Shown here: in pieces, positions 36,871 to 46,405 of the stretch
How the letters are laid out: every line of letters starts with the position of its first letter
Position numbering within the stretch: position 1 is the stretch's first letter
NCBI GenBank assembly: GCA_015062085.1
Contig: SUVI01000004.1
Location: 1 to 64,000 of the forward strand
DNA: 64,000 bases
DNA from: Planctomycetaceae bacterium
GTDB lineage: Bacteria; Planctomycetota; Planctomycetia; Pirellulales; Thermoguttaceae
Direction: 5' to 3'
Program-made: the position numbers and the translations under genes
Notes under the pieces: generated by a model
Database searches by the model: none
What the model was told of the DNA's origin: nothing
What the model saw: the letters and a program-made list of their open reading frames with translations, nothing else

Positions 36871-38166
36871 ATGAGATCCATGACCCGCCGTCATTTCCTG
36901 CAGAGTTCCGCCGCACTCACCGCCGCATCGGTCAGCGTACCGGCATTCTGCTCCAGCGCCTCGCCCTCCAGTAAACTGAACGTCGCCGTCATCGGTCCGT
37001 GCAACCGCGGAGCCGCCAATCTTTCCGGCGTCATCGGCGAAAATGTCGTTGCACTGTGCGACGTCAACGCCCTTTACCTCGATCAGGCCTCCAAGCGTGT
37101 GCCGGGAGCCCAAAAGTACGCCGACTTCCGCAAAATGCTCGACGAAATGGAAAAAACCATCGACGCCGTCGTCGTCTCCACCCCGGACCATACGCACGCC
37201 GTCTGCGCCTCCATGGCAATGAGGATGGGCAAGCACTGCTACTGCGAGAAACCGCTGGCGCACGACGTTTACGAGACGCGCTTTCTCCAGAACCTCGCCG
37301 CCGAGAAAAAAGTCGTAACGCAGATGGGGACCCAGATCCACGCAGGAGACAATTACCGCCGCGTCGTGGAACTGATCCAGTCCGGCGCGATCGGAAAAGT
37401 CTCACGCGTCCACACCTGGTTCTCCGGCGGGCGCAACATCAAGACCGGCCGTCCGACCGACACTCCGCCTGTTCCGGACTATCTCGACTGGGATCTCTGG
37501 CTCGGACCGGCAGCTTGGCGTCCGTACAGTCCGGCATACTGCCCCGGTGAATGGCGCCGCTACTGGGCGTTCGGAAACGGGATCCTCGGCGACTTCGGCT
37601 GCCACCACATGGACCTTCCTTTCTGGGCGCTTGGACTGCGTGACTGCGAGACCGTGAAGGCTGTGGGACCGCATCGTGATCCGGAAGGCGTCGTCGGCGA
37701 AGTCCAGGTCGACTACACCTTCCCTGCCCGCGGAGATCTCCCGCCGGTCCATCTCACCTGGGAAAACGGACGGATGCCTGCCGTACTTTCCGAACTAGGG
37801 ATCAAAAATGCGCCGGGAGCCGGAAATCTCTTCATCGGTACGGAAGGAATGCTCATCGCGGACTACGGAATGCATCGTCTGCTTCCGGAAGAAAAGTACG
37901 CCGACTTCAAGCGTCCGGAACCGTGGATCGCCCCGTCCATCGGACACCATGCCGAGTGGATCAAAGCGTGTAAGGAAAACAAACCCGAGGCACCGACCTG
38001 CGCTTTCTCCTACGCCGGCCGTCTGACAGAAACCGTCCTGCTCGGTCTCGTTTCCTTCCGCGCGGATACGAAACTGGAATGGGACGCCGACGCTGCGAGA
38101 GTGAAGAATTCCGAACTCGCAAACGAATTCCTCTCCACTCCGTACCGTGAAGGCTGGACGCTCTAA
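36871..38166 (+). CDS. Tat-exported Gfo/Idh/MocA family oxidoreductase
   Basis: 431 residues. A twin-arginine signal (MTRRHFLQSSAALTAAS) is followed by the Rossmann domain (VAVIGPCNRGAANL, VVALCDVN) and the CEKPLAHDVYE strand that holds the family's catalytic Lys. The C-terminal part has DYLDWDLWLGPAAWRPY and FGCHHMDLPFWALGL, typical of exported planctomycete members. It probably acts on sugars in the periplasm. AAAGG lies 7 bases before the ATG. It is monocistronic, with its own promoter and a long 3' hairpin. It is only a distant paralogue of the copies at 12390 and 42062. Confidence 0.92.
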   Translation: MRSMTRRHFLQSSAALTAASVSVPAFCSSASPSSKLNVAVIGPCNRGAANLSGVIGENVVALCDVNALYLDQASKRVPGAQKYADFRKMLDEMEKTIDAVVVSTPDHTHAVCASMAMRMGKHCYCEKPLAHDVYETRFLQNLAAEKKVVTQMGTQIHAGDNYRRVVELIQSGAIGKVSRVHTWFSGGRNIKTGRPTDTPPVPDYLDWDLWLGPAAWRPYSPAYCPGEWRRYWAFGNGILGDFGCHHMDLPFWALGLRDCETVKAVGPHRDPEGVVGEVQVDYTFPARGDLPPVHLTWENGRMPAVLSELGIKNAPGAGNLFIGTEGMLIADYGMHRLLPEEKYADFKRPEPWIAPSIGHHAEWIKACKENKPEAPTCAFSYAGRLTETVLLGLVSFRADTKLEWDADAARVKNSELANEFLSTPYREGWTL

Positions 38167-38188
38167 GATCCAGACTCTTCCAGCAAGC

Positions 38189-38230
38189 GTGTACCGGTCC
38201 GCCTCAGAACTCTCAAGCGGATCGGTACAC
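38189..38230 (+). terminator. Strong 3' hairpin after Gfo/Idh/MocA gene
   Basis: A 14-bp stem, GTGTACCGGTCCGC with GCGGATCGGTACAC (one G-U), 14-base loop, but no T run after it. It may block 3' decay or terminate with help. Confidence 0.6.
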
Positions 38231-38259
38231 TTCAGTCCGATGAATGAAACGTATTCTCT

Positions 38260-38646
38260 TTAATCCTCATGAAAGCGAACCAAGGTAAACAGCAGAGGTA
38301 AATTTTTTATAGGCGCAAAGCGAACAAAATAGTCCAGCGTTTCTTTGACGATTGGATCTTTTAGGTATTCAAGTAGAAGATCCTCGAAAGTAAGTGCATA
38401 CAACACGCTGTAGACACGACTGTTTGATGTCGTATCCATTTGCATTACAAGTGATTTGAACATAAATTCCAATTTCTCATCTTTTTCTTTTGATTGTTCT
38501 GAAGTGATCGTCTTCTTGATTTTCTCATAAGCAGAGTATAAATCAGTCCGCCCGTCATCAGGAGTATCATCAGTAGAATTCACAAAATTTTCCAATGCGA
38601 TCGTGAAATCGTTTTTTAAAACATCTATATCCGTACTGTTGTTCAT
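38260..38646 (-). CDS. Short AT-rich ORFan, cytoplasmic, function unknown
   Basis: 128 residues, acidic and mostly helical, no signal peptide or membrane segment. I recognise no family. Its codons are far more AT-rich than those of its neighbours, which suggests recent acquisition. GGGAG sits 6 bases before the ATG at 38646, and a promoter (TTGACT-17-TAGAAT) is found at 38757-38785, so it is likely expressed. The closing part (IVKETLDYFVRFAPIKNLPLL) could be a small helical bundle, as in immunity or antitoxin proteins, but that is only a guess. Confidence 0.6.
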   Translation of the reverse strand: MNNSTDIDVLKNDFTIALENFVNSTDDTPDDGRTDLYSAYEKIKKTITSEQSKEKDEKLEFMFKSLVMQMDTTSNSRVYSVLYALTFEDLLLEYLKDPIVKETLDYFVRFAPIKNLPLLFTLVRFHED

Positions 38647-38756
38647 AAAATCTCCCATGATTATGAAACAGGTTCATCCGGCAACTGCGTACCGGGGTAA
38701 TTGAAAGCGACCTCGAAAAACCACTTTTTTCACAAAAGATCATACAATAAAAAGAC

Positions 38757-38785
38757 ATTCTAATATAAAAAGAAAGCCAAGTCAA
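38757..38785 (-). promoter_or_regulatory. Sigma70-type promoter of the AT-rich ORFan
   Basis: Minus strand TTGACT-17-TAGAAT. The ~100-base leader includes a solo copy of the palindrome-family tip (TTCATCCGGCAACTGCGTAC at 38671-38690). Confidence 0.7.
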
Positions 38786-38883
38786 GGAATTTGAGCAAGA
38801 GAAGAACTTTTTTCCAAAAAAATATCAACTAGAGATCAAGTCCACTTGATTTTTTGTCAATATTCATTACCATGGAAATCGGG

Positions 38884-39178
38884 CACTTCCGGAAAGGGTG
38901 TACTGATCCAGGTTCCGATCTCACCACTGAGTACACAGAAGGACTCTGACTCACACTGAAAAGAAAGAGGAAAAAAGGCAGAGAACGTGTCCTGCACGAA
39001 TTTCACGAAAAAACCGAAATGACACGAAAGATTTAAAATATTTTTGATCGCCTTTTGGTGAATTTCGCATTTTTCGAGTTTTTCGTGTTTCCTTTCTGTG
39101 TCTTTCTGTGTCTTTCTGTGTCTTTCTGTGAACTCTTCAGTGGTAAAACTGGTACGCAGTTGCCGGATGAGCCTTTTA
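38884..39178. repeat. Dispersed imperfect palindrome, copy D (full length)
   Basis: About 295 bases. The left end GTACTGATCCAGGTTCCG is shared with copy E; the right end GGTACGCAGTTGCCGGATGA is the inverse of the solo tip at 38671-38690. Arms carry CACGAA and TTTCGTG words around a TTTAAAATATTTTT centre. A 10-bp tandem repeat (TCTTTCTGTG, 39091-39130) lies in the right arm. Confidence 0.85.
39091..39130. repeat. 10-bp tandem repeat, four units, intergenic
   Basis: Three perfect TCTTTCTGTG and one variant, inside palindrome copy D. The unit is not a multiple of three, unlike those in genes. Confidence 0.9.
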
Positions 39179-39211
39179 AAATATATTTTTGAAAAAAATT
39201 CGCTTTTTTCC

Positions 39212-39239
39212 TTGACATCAGATTTTTTTGGCATACAAT
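39212..39239 (+). promoter_or_regulatory. Consensus promoter of PATR/PEP-CTERM gene
   Basis: TTGACA-16-TACAAT, giving a leader of about 100 bases before the chosen start. It starts right after palindrome copy D. Confidence 0.85.
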
Positions 39240-39347
39240 AAAATTAGTGTTTTAGGGATTTATTTGTTCCTCAGGCACACGATCAAAAATTCGATCGAAA
39301 ACAACTCCGGACGCAATGTTGTGCGTATAATGAGAAAGGCTTTCTTT

Positions 39348-41978
39348 ATGCGAAATCAAAAACTTTCAAAACAGGCGTTTTTCCTTGCAGGCCTTCTTGC
39401 AGCAGGCACTGCACAGGCAGATCTGACCGGGATCACGGCGACAGTCGATACGAGCGGCGGCGACATCACAAATAACGAGACGCTCTCCGGTTCGGACGAC
39501 ATTACCGTTTCCGGCGGAAATAAACTTTATCTCGGAGGCACAGGCTGCACGCTGACGGGGAACTGGATCGTGGAGTCCGGGACCACTCTCGTTTCAAACA
39601 ATCCGATCTGCAATCAGGGAACCACGCCGGACGACGTTCTTGGATCCGGGACGATCTACCTCAACAGCGGGACGCTTTCCACCACACAGGACGGAAAAGC
39701 CGGGATCAACTACGTCTACGAACGCGGTGTGTACAATAACATCGTCGTAAGCGGAAATTCGTCTCTCGCGTCGGTCGGAAACACCGAAATGTTCGTCTGG
39801 GGCAACATTTCCGGATCCGGCCTGATCACGGAAAGCGTCGGATATTCCCTGCGCCTTAAGGGGGACAACTCAGCATACACCGGCGACTGGAATGTGACTG
39901 GCGACTGGGTCTGGGCGGCCGGTACCAATAGTACGCGCGCTTTCGGAACAGGCGGAAAAGTCACCGTCACCGGCGGCGGGATCGCACTGGAAAGCAATAC
40001 GTTCGAGTTCAGCAACGATCTGGAGGTCATCGGCTCCAACAACACGCTTTTCAAAGGTTCCGGAACGCTCACCATCTCCGGAGACATCACGGGGACCGGT
40101 GCGTTCAATTTCCGCAAAAGTCTGAATTCCTCCGGCGGTGTGGATCAGAACTCGCCCACCGTCCTGAAACTAACAGGAAATAATAAAGCGTTTACAGGAC
40201 GATGGAACATCATCGGCAACAAAAATCCAAATGAGGATACCTACTCCTGGCACACGGTCTTCACCGATAATGCGGGAACGGTAAAGGAAACGGACGGCGA
40301 TTCCCGATTCGGAACCGGCACGATTTATCTTGATTACGGCGACCTGCGCGCTACCGGGCCGAGTGCGGCACGCGTCTCAAACGACATCGTCATATCAAAT
40401 GCAGCCAGGTTCTCGTCGGACGGAAACGTCGAAATGCACTGCTTCGGCAACATTTCCGGTTCCGGAACGATCGAGCGTGACGGAAACTACTCTATTTTCC
40501 TGCATGGCGACAACTCGCAGTTTTCCGGTACCTGGAATCTGAATAAAGACCTGATCGTCGCGTATAATACCGGACAGACGGAAAAACTCGGCTCCGGCGA
40601 CTACACGTTCGGCAACAGTACGGTCCGATTCAACGGCGGAAGCGTCCGGCTCGGCGTGAATGACCTGGTAATTTCTGCGGACTTGGAACTGCATAAATAC
40701 GATGCCCGAAATTCTACTTTCGTCAACGGCAATTCCGTCACTATCACCGGTAAGATTTCCGGCGAAAGCACAAAAGACTTCCAAATGTGGAAAGACGCCA
40801 CTCCGCTGGTGAAGGTCCACGGCAACGGTTCTGAATTTACGAAAAACTGGAATCTTGACGTCTCAAAAGCTCTCAAAACCGTGACTCTGCTCTCGAACAA
40901 CACCGGAGACAAAGTCGACGGCGCGGATCCGCGTTTCGGTTCCGGCACGATTTATCTCATCGGCGGCGCGACGACTTCGGACTACGCGGCCAGGATCGGC
41001 GGAAGCGCGAACGGCGCGAAGATTTACGCTCCGATCGCCGCGAGCGGAAACGTCGTCTTCACCGCGGAAACCGGAGAACAGGAAGTCCACTTCTTCGGCG
41101 ACATTTCCGGCTCAGGGACAATCACGGACAATATTGGATACACGTTCTTCCTGAAGGGCGATAACTCGGCGTATGCCGGCGACTGGTACATTCCGCAGGA
41201 CTACGTCTGCGTCACACCGGGAATGAGCGTCCACGTTCCCGAAGCGGATCGAAACTTTGGTTCCGGCACAGTCTACCTCAACGGCGGCGGTTTGCGCACA
41301 GTCAACACATCGACGCCGGTCACTCTGGACGCCTCGATCGTCGTCGTTTCCGGAAAAACGGCTGGAGTCCGCTACGGCGCGCTCACTTTCACCGGCGATG
41401 TGACAGTTGAGGGAACGCTCTCAAGCCAAACCGGCGACTATGGCGATCCGACGCTCACTTTCACCGACGGCGGGATCCTCCAGGGGACCGGACACATCAA
41501 CGGACGCACGTTCGTGACGGACGGCGGCACGCTCACTGCCGGGACTGTCGGGACGACCGGAACGCTCACACTGGACCGTACGCTCGAAATGGCGGAAGGT
41601 TCCACGCTTCATGTTGACATTCTCTCGCCGACGGACTACGACAAGATCGTGGTTTCCGGCGACGCGGTACTTTCAGATGCCATGGAGATCGAACTCTTCA
41701 TTCAGGATGCCTCCCTCCTTTCCAGCGGGAACCGTTTCGACATTCTGCAGCTCGGCAACAGTTCCGCCGTTCCCTCACTGAATGACTTTGCGTCCATGCT
41801 CTCTCCGGAAACTGCCAGCCTCTTTAATGTGAGTTATGCAAACGGCACGCTCTCACTGACGCTGGACGGAAACGCAGTTCCGGAACCTTCTGCGTGGCTG
41901 CTCATGCTGTTTGGTGCAGGTTTCCTTGGTGTCGCACATAAAAACAGGAAAACACGGAAGGCGCACGAAACTCACTGA
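39348..41978 (+). CDS. PATR-type beta-helix surface protein with PEP-CTERM tail
   Basis: 876 residues. The start is at 39348, with AAAGG 8 bases before; an upstream ATG would overlap the promoter. A signal peptide (AFFLAGLLAAGTAQA) leads into a series of passenger-associated repeats, GNISGSGxI, GYSxxLxGDNSxYxGDW and FGSGTIYL, recurring about every 130-190 residues, which should fold as a right-handed beta-helix. The end has VPEPSAWLLMLFGAGFLGVA then KNRKTRK, a PEP-CTERM signal, plus eight further residues. So it uses exosortase sorting, not an autotransporter barrel. Probable adhesin or envelope protein; related in type to the partial gene at 1-728. Confidence 0.9.
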   Translation: MRNQKLSKQAFFLAGLLAAGTAQADLTGITATVDTSGGDITNNETLSGSDDITVSGGNKLYLGGTGCTLTGNWIVESGTTLVSNNPICNQGTTPDDVLGSGTIYLNSGTLSTTQDGKAGINYVYERGVYNNIVVSGNSSLASVGNTEMFVWGNISGSGLITESVGYSLRLKGDNSAYTGDWNVTGDWVWAAGTNSTRAFGTGGKVTVTGGGIALESNTFEFSNDLEVIGSNNTLFKGSGTLTISGDITGTGAFNFRKSLNSSGGVDQNSPTVLKLTGNNKAFTGRWNIIGNKNPNEDTYSWHTVFTDNAGTVKETDGDSRFGTGTIYLDYGDLRATGPSAARVSNDIVISNAARFSSDGNVEMHCFGNISGSGTIERDGNYSIFLHGDNSQFSGTWNLNKDLIVAYNTGQTEKLGSGDYTFGNSTVRFNGGSVRLGVNDLVISADLELHKYDARNSTFVNGNSVTITGKISGESTKDFQMWKDATPLVKVHGNGSEFTKNWNLDVSKALKTVTLLSNNTGDKVDGADPRFGSGTIYLIGGATTSDYAARIGGSANGAKIYAPIAASGNVVFTAETGEQEVHFFGDISGSGTITDNIGYTFFLKGDNSAYAGDWYIPQDYVCVTPGMSVHVPEADRNFGSGTVYLNGGGLRTVNTSTPVTLDASIVVVSGKTAGVRYGALTFTGDVTVEGTLSSQTGDYGDPTLTFTDGGILQGTGHINGRTFVTDGGTLTAGTVGTTGTLTLDRTLEMAEGSTLHVDILSPTDYDKIVVSGDAVLSDAMEIELFIQDASLLSSGNRFDILQLGNSSAVPSLNDFASMLSPETASLFNVSYANGTLSLTLDGNAVPEPSAWLLMLFGAGFLGVAHKNRKTRKAHETH

Positions 41979-42001
41979 AAGCCGCCTGACACGAAAAGCA
42001 C

Positions 42002-42038
42002 AAAAAAAGCGCGTCATTTTTTGGAATGACGCGCTTTG
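42002..42038 (-). terminator. Bidirectional terminator between convergent genes
   Basis: A perfect 13-bp stem (AAAGCGCGTCATT/AATGACGCGCTTT). T7 follows on the minus strand, so it mainly ends the Gfo/Idh/MocA gene, and it may also serve the plus-strand PEP-CTERM gene. Confidence 0.85.
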
Positions 42039-42061
42039 GTGTTTAGAAGCTCAAGTAAAAC

Positions 42062-43357
42062 TTAGATGGTGCGTTTTCCCGTACCCGGCAGCGGAACGAA
42101 GTATTCACCCTTTTCGTTTGGCATGGTCGGCGCATCGGCGTCGACAGCGTAGGCTGCCGGAGCGAGGCTCATTCCGGAATTCATCAGATCATCCCACTTG
42201 ATGCGCTTGCCCGTGTAGCAAACTTCACGGCCAAGGATAGCAAGCATGGTGCTGTACGCGCCCGTGACGCCGTCATTGCGCTTTTCACCGTTGCGGATGG
42301 ATTTGAACATGTACTTGTGCTCGTTGGTATACATGTCACACGGCTTGCCGCGGTACTTCCAGACGACTTCGCCCTTGGAGTTCCAGATGGTATTCTTCAG
42401 GATGCTGGCGTAACCGGTCGTGCCGATGAAATCGTCGTTCGTGTCGTTGAAGCAGCCGCTCTGCTGACGGCAGAACGCATGGCATTTGATGCCGTTTTCC
42501 CATTCGTAGGTGACACCCATCATGTCGTAGATGTCGCCGTAAGCCGGCTGTTCGATACGGACCGCACGGCCGCCAACGCCCCAGGCCTGAACCGGGGGTT
42601 TGTCGCCCATGACCCACATGGCTTTATCGAGAGAGTGGACGTGCTGTTCGACGTTGAAGTCACCGGAGAGCCAGCAGAAATTGTACCAGTTGCGGTTCTG
42701 GAACATCATTTCCGTGTCGTTCGGCTGACGGGCACGGGTCCAGAGTTTGCCGGTAAGGTAGGTTTCCTGGATCGCGCGGATCTCGCCGATCGCACCGTCC
42801 ATCACGCGGGCCATCGTTTCCTGAACGGCCGTGTGGTAGCGCCAGCAGAGACCGCAGACGAGGGTGAGGCCTTTTTCTTCGCCGATCTTGGCGCTTTCCA
42901 GAACACTGCGGACACCCGCGGGATCCACGGCGACCGGCTTTTCAAAGAAGGCGTGTTTGCCGGCATCGACCGCAGCGCGGAGATGGATCGGACGGTAGTG
43001 CGGAGTGGAGCAGAGAAGGACGACGTCGCACTTCTCAATGACCGCTTTGTAGGCGTCGAAACCGCTGAAAATGCAGTCGTCGGTAAGCGGAGCACGGTCA
43101 CCGAAAGCGTTTTTCAGGCCGGCGGCACAGGTCTTGGCACGATCTTCGAAAAGGTCGCCAACAGCAACGATCTGAGTATTGGGATCCGCATTCAGCGCGT
43201 TGTGCGCAGCACCGGTACCACGGCCGCCGCAGCCGACGAGACCGACTTTGATGATGTCGGAACCCTGAGCGTGGGCAGAACGAGCGATGGAAAGACCATT
43301 GACAGCAAGACCGGCAACTGCGCCAGCCTTGACAAAATCACGGCGGGAAATAGACAT
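42062..43357 (-). CDS. Tat-exported Gfo/Idh/MocA family oxidoreductase
   Basis: 431 residues. A twin-arginine signal (MSISRRDFVKAGAVAGLAVN) precedes a Rossmann fold with VGLVGCGGRGTGAA, IVAVGDLFEDRA and the FFEKPVAVDPAGVR strand carrying the catalytic Lys. The C-terminal region (WYNFCWLSGDFNVEQHVHSLDKAMWVMGD) matches a planctomycete subgroup often annotated as 'oxidoreductase' near sulfatases. AAGGAG lies 9 bases before the ATG, and a promoter TTGCAG-17-TATAAT is present. It is monocistronic. Confidence 0.93.
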   Translation of the reverse strand: MSISRRDFVKAGAVAGLAVNGLSIARSAHAQGSDIIKVGLVGCGGRGTGAAHNALNADPNTQIVAVGDLFEDRAKTCAAGLKNAFGDRAPLTDDCIFSGFDAYKAVIEKCDVVLLCSTPHYRPIHLRAAVDAGKHAFFEKPVAVDPAGVRSVLESAKIGEEKGLTLVCGLCWRYHTAVQETMARVMDGAIGEIRAIQETYLTGKLWTRARQPNDTEMMFQNRNWYNFCWLSGDFNVEQHVHSLDKAMWVMGDKPPVQAWGVGGRAVRIEQPAYGDIYDMMGVTYEWENGIKCHAFCRQQSGCFNDTNDDFIGTTGYASILKNTIWNSKGEVVWKYRGKPCDMYTNEHKYMFKSIRNGEKRNDGVTGAYSTMLAILGREVCYTGKRIKWDDLMNSGMSLAPAAYAVDADAPTMPNEKGEYFVPLPGTGKRTI

Positions 43358-43411
43358 AAAATATTCTCCTTGAAAAAATATGGGGGATCAAATCACTAAC
43401 GATTTCTTTCT

Positions 43412-43440
43412 ATTATACCCGCAGCCCCCAGTTTCTGCAA
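43412..43440 (-). promoter_or_regulatory. Sigma70 promoter of third Gfo/Idh/MocA gene
   Basis: Minus strand TTGCAG-17-TATAAT, 54 bases upstream of the start. The rest of the gap to 43562 holds no visible gene or clear terminator. Confidence 0.75.
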
Positions 43441-43562
43441 GTAGTCCGCCGGAACTTTTCCAGAAATTTTCTAAAAAAGTTCCGTCATGATCTGAGCTCC
43501 GGCGCTATTTCGGACAAAATTTCCGTTCTCCTAGTAAAATTACCGATCCGGAGCATAAAATT

Positions 43563-46376
43563 TTATTTTGGGGACCTCAAATCGCGCTCGTTCGCCGCGA
43601 GGAACCATTCGGCACGTTTCGCCAAGGCTTCCTGTCCGAGCTGGTGCAGGATCTCATGGCATTTTTTGACGCACTCTTCCTCACAGCTGCAAGTCCCATT
43701 TTTCTCCGAGCCTTCCAGGACCGTGTCCATCAAGTAATCCGCCAGCATGTACGGCACAAGGAGCTGTTTGTTGAACAGGCGGTACTTTTCGATCAGGAAC
43801 ATGCGCTGGCGAGCTTTATGGATCAGATACAGGCTAATGATGATAGAGAAACAGAGTTTCAGCACCATCACGACCGTCCAGGCATCTCTGGAGTTCATTT
43901 CCATGGCCTCTTGGAAACGTTCAAGCCGAATGGGAGCATAAATGATACCGAAACAGACGATCGTGACAAAGCCGAAGTCTCGGAGCGTCTTGAAGAAACG
44001 CGACTCCGACAAGGGCTTTTTTTCGAGCTTCTTAAAAAGGCGGTTCTTTTCGTTTTCCAGCCAGATCTTGTTGACGAAACGAAGATTCTTGACGGGATCC
44101 TGAAAATCTTCCGGTGACGAAAGTGTCGTATCCAATCCGTTGACGGCGATACGGATCCAGTCAATGTCCTCGATCTGGTGAGAGCGGAAGTTGGAGGAAA
44201 CGACATGCTGCAGTCCGGCAAGACTCCAGTAGATCTGGATACGCAGGACCTCGGCGAGCGTACGGAATCGGTGGTATTTGTAGTGCCAGCGGCGAATGAT
44301 CGGATTTATGCTGGCGATAAGCACTGCGATCAAACTCAGACACAGTACCGTTCCCGTTAGGAACAATCCCCACTTAAAAAAACTACTCGCGTTCGTCCAA
44401 AAAGCCGCAGTTCCCGGCACATTGGATCCCGTCACCCAAGACTCAAACAGTCCCTTGATTCCAATGCCATATGACCTCAACAGCATTTCACCAAGGAAAA
44501 GCCAAACGGCTCCGAATACCAGCAGGGCAGTAAACCCCGCAAGAAACCAGAACATCAGCCACCAGTTCTTGATCCGCGCCTTGATCGCCAGAATATCAAG
44601 CATCCTGAAATGAGCGTAGAGCTGTTCAAGCTGCCTGTTTTTGTCCGGGTCGGAAAATTCTTCCGGACTCTGTTCTTTCGGGCGTGCGTTTTCATGTCTT
44701 CTGCGCTGCTGAGCGAAATACTCGTCAAGAGTTTCCGGAGTCTCTTCTTTTTCAAGAAGTTCCCAAATATCCCTCTTTTCCAGGCATTTCAGTGCGTTCG
44801 TCTTTTCCAGGAGTTTCCAGATGCCGGTTTTTTCAAGAATTTTCCGAAACAGTGTTTTATCCTGCAGCGACAGGAGCTTCTCTTCGGTAAGGGTGAGAAG
44901 TTCCCGATTCATTTCTCCGAGCGTCTGGAAATTGTAGTGTATGTCGCGTTCGTTTGCGATATTGGGACACAGCGAGGTCCAGGACCAGTACCCATTCTCA
45001 TACCTATCGAGCCGGAGTTCCCGTTCGTGTCTGGAATTTTCTTCTGTGATCTCTTCATTATCCGGAATATAAAACGCCGGCAGCGGAAGAGGAGCTCCCC
45101 CCTCTCGGAATTTCGAACTCGTGCATTTTCTGCACAGGACCGCACACGCCGTCAGAAAGAACTGACAGATCCTGCGCAAAAACAAATGCGTTTTATGCAA
45201 AAACTGCGGCTTTTTCGTTTCGGAGTTCTCCTCTTTCATCCGAATCACGAGAATGGGACCGATGGATGGATATGTAAGCAGATCCTTTTTCCGATGGACC
45301 GTCTCTTCGACACAACCCTCCATGCGGAACCGTACGATATGCTCCAGAAGATCTTTCTCCTTTTCTTCTTCGCTGCGCTCTGTTTCCTGATCCCAGATCG
45401 TGACCATCAGGTGAGAGTGCAGCGCAAGGAATTCCAAGTAGCGGAATTTATCTCGAGCGGCTCCATGAAATGCCGAAGATGCGGAACTGTCTGTGCGAAG
45501 TTCTTTTTCGTTCATCTCCCAGCAATGGCGTCGCGGATCTGCATCAAAATCATACCGTGCGCAAAATTCCGCAATACGGTCTCTGCCCGCTCCAGACTCC
45601 AGGTCTGTTCCGCACTCTTCTTCACTCGCCGGAAGGATCGCCATCAGATGAACGGACGGATATTTCTTCTGAAGCTGCAGGAGAACGCTGCAGAGGATCT
45701 CCCCGATCTCTCCAAGAGGGTCGAACATGAAAATGATTGGAGCATACCGAGCCTCCTGCTTCCCCTTCCTTCCCCAAAAGAAAGGCTTTCGGCTGGAATA
45801 CTTCTGCCATTTTCTGATAACCTGAGCCAAGTAAATATCCAGTGTTTCGGCAAGCCGTTTTTCGGTGTCACTCACGCTTTCCGCAGCCCCCCCCGCTTCA
45901 CTGAAGTTTTGGGGACCGAGAATAGAAACGACATACGGAAAGACTGGAAACCGCTCTTTGCCGGAAGTCGTCCACGCAAAACGGTACGGCATCTCATTAA
46001 AATACGCAAATTTCGATCCAGAAAACGTCTCCTGCGCCGGATCCTCACCTTCCGGCATCCCCGCCTCATCAGACACTGTCTCTGCCGACTCTGGCTGCAC
46101 GGCTGACTCTGGCTGCACGGCTGACTCTGGCAGCACGGCTGACTCTGGCTGCACGGCTGACTCTGGCTGCACGGCTGACTCTGGCTGCACGGCTGACTCT
46201 GGCTGCACAGCATCAGCCTGAATGGTCCGCGGATCCTCTAACACCGTGTCCGACGGAACTTCCCATGGATCTTCCAGCTGCTCAACGACTTGCTCTACCA
46301 GCTCATCCACAGACTGGTCCATCAGCGGCTCTTCACTTCGATCACGATATTCCGGATCTTTATCGTATCCAAACAT
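43563..46376 (-). CDS. Four-TM membrane protein with divergent SLOG-like sensor domain
   Basis: 937 residues. An acidic head with seven PESAVQ repeats is followed (~145-340) by a Rossmann-like region: PYVVSILGPQNF, then APIIFMFDPLGEIGEIL and VHLMAILPASEEE, then HSHLMVTIWDQ. This strand order resembles the SLOG/LSDAT fold of bacterial conflict proteins (GHR, PLAEGADR, LPxxRE, LIAVWDG), with the glycine-rich binding motif degraded. Then come a Lys/Glu helical stretch, two TM helices (~605-630, 665-692), FRTLAEVLRIQIYWSLAGLQ and IDWIRIAVN (~740), two more TM helices (~797, ~840) and LGQEALAKRAEWFLAANERD. The last motifs match what I recall of SLOG-4TM proteins. AGAAGG precedes the ATG. Last gene of the Minf_1886-ybaK operon. 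Confidence 0.6.
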   Translation of the reverse strand: MFGYDKDPEYRDRSEEPLMDQSVDELVEQVVEQLEDPWEVPSDTVLEDPRTIQADAVQPESAVQPESAVQPESAVQPESAVLPESAVQPESAVQPESAETVSDEAGMPEGEDPAQETFSGSKFAYFNEMPYRFAWTTSGKERFPVFPYVVSILGPQNFSEAGGAAESVSDTEKRLAETLDIYLAQVIRKWQKYSSRKPFFWGRKGKQEARYAPIIFMFDPLGEIGEILCSVLLQLQKKYPSVHLMAILPASEEECGTDLESGAGRDRIAEFCARYDFDADPRRHCWEMNEKELRTDSSASSAFHGAARDKFRYLEFLALHSHLMVTIWDQETERSEEEKEKDLLEHIVRFRMEGCVEETVHRKKDLLTYPSIGPILVIRMKEENSETKKPQFLHKTHLFLRRICQFFLTACAVLCRKCTSSKFREGGAPLPLPAFYIPDNEEITEENSRHERELRLDRYENGYWSWTSLCPNIANERDIHYNFQTLGEMNRELLTLTEEKLLSLQDKTLFRKILEKTGIWKLLEKTNALKCLEKRDIWELLEKEETPETLDEYFAQQRRRHENARPKEQSPEEFSDPDKNRQLEQLYAHFRMLDILAIKARIKNWWLMFWFLAGFTALLVFGAVWLFLGEMLLRSYGIGIKGLFESWVTGSNVPGTAAFWTNASSFFKWGLFLTGTVLCLSLIAVLIASINPIIRRWHYKYHRFRTLAEVLRIQIYWSLAGLQHVVSSNFRSHQIEDIDWIRIAVNGLDTTLSSPEDFQDPVKNLRFVNKIWLENEKNRLFKKLEKKPLSESRFFKTLRDFGFVTIVCFGIIYAPIRLERFQEAMEMNSRDAWTVVMVLKLCFSIIISLYLIHKARQRMFLIEKYRLFNKQLLVPYMLADYLMDTVLEGSEKNGTCSCEEECVKKCHEILHQLGQEALAKRAEWFLAANERDLRSPK
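46087..46206. repeat. 18-bp tandem repeat, seven units
   Basis: GACTCTGGCTGCACGGCT and close variants, encoding (Q)PESAV on the minus strand near the N-terminus of the four-TM protein. Confidence 0.95.
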
Positions 46377-46405
46377 AAAATCGCCTTCTCTTTAACCTGT
46401 TAAAC

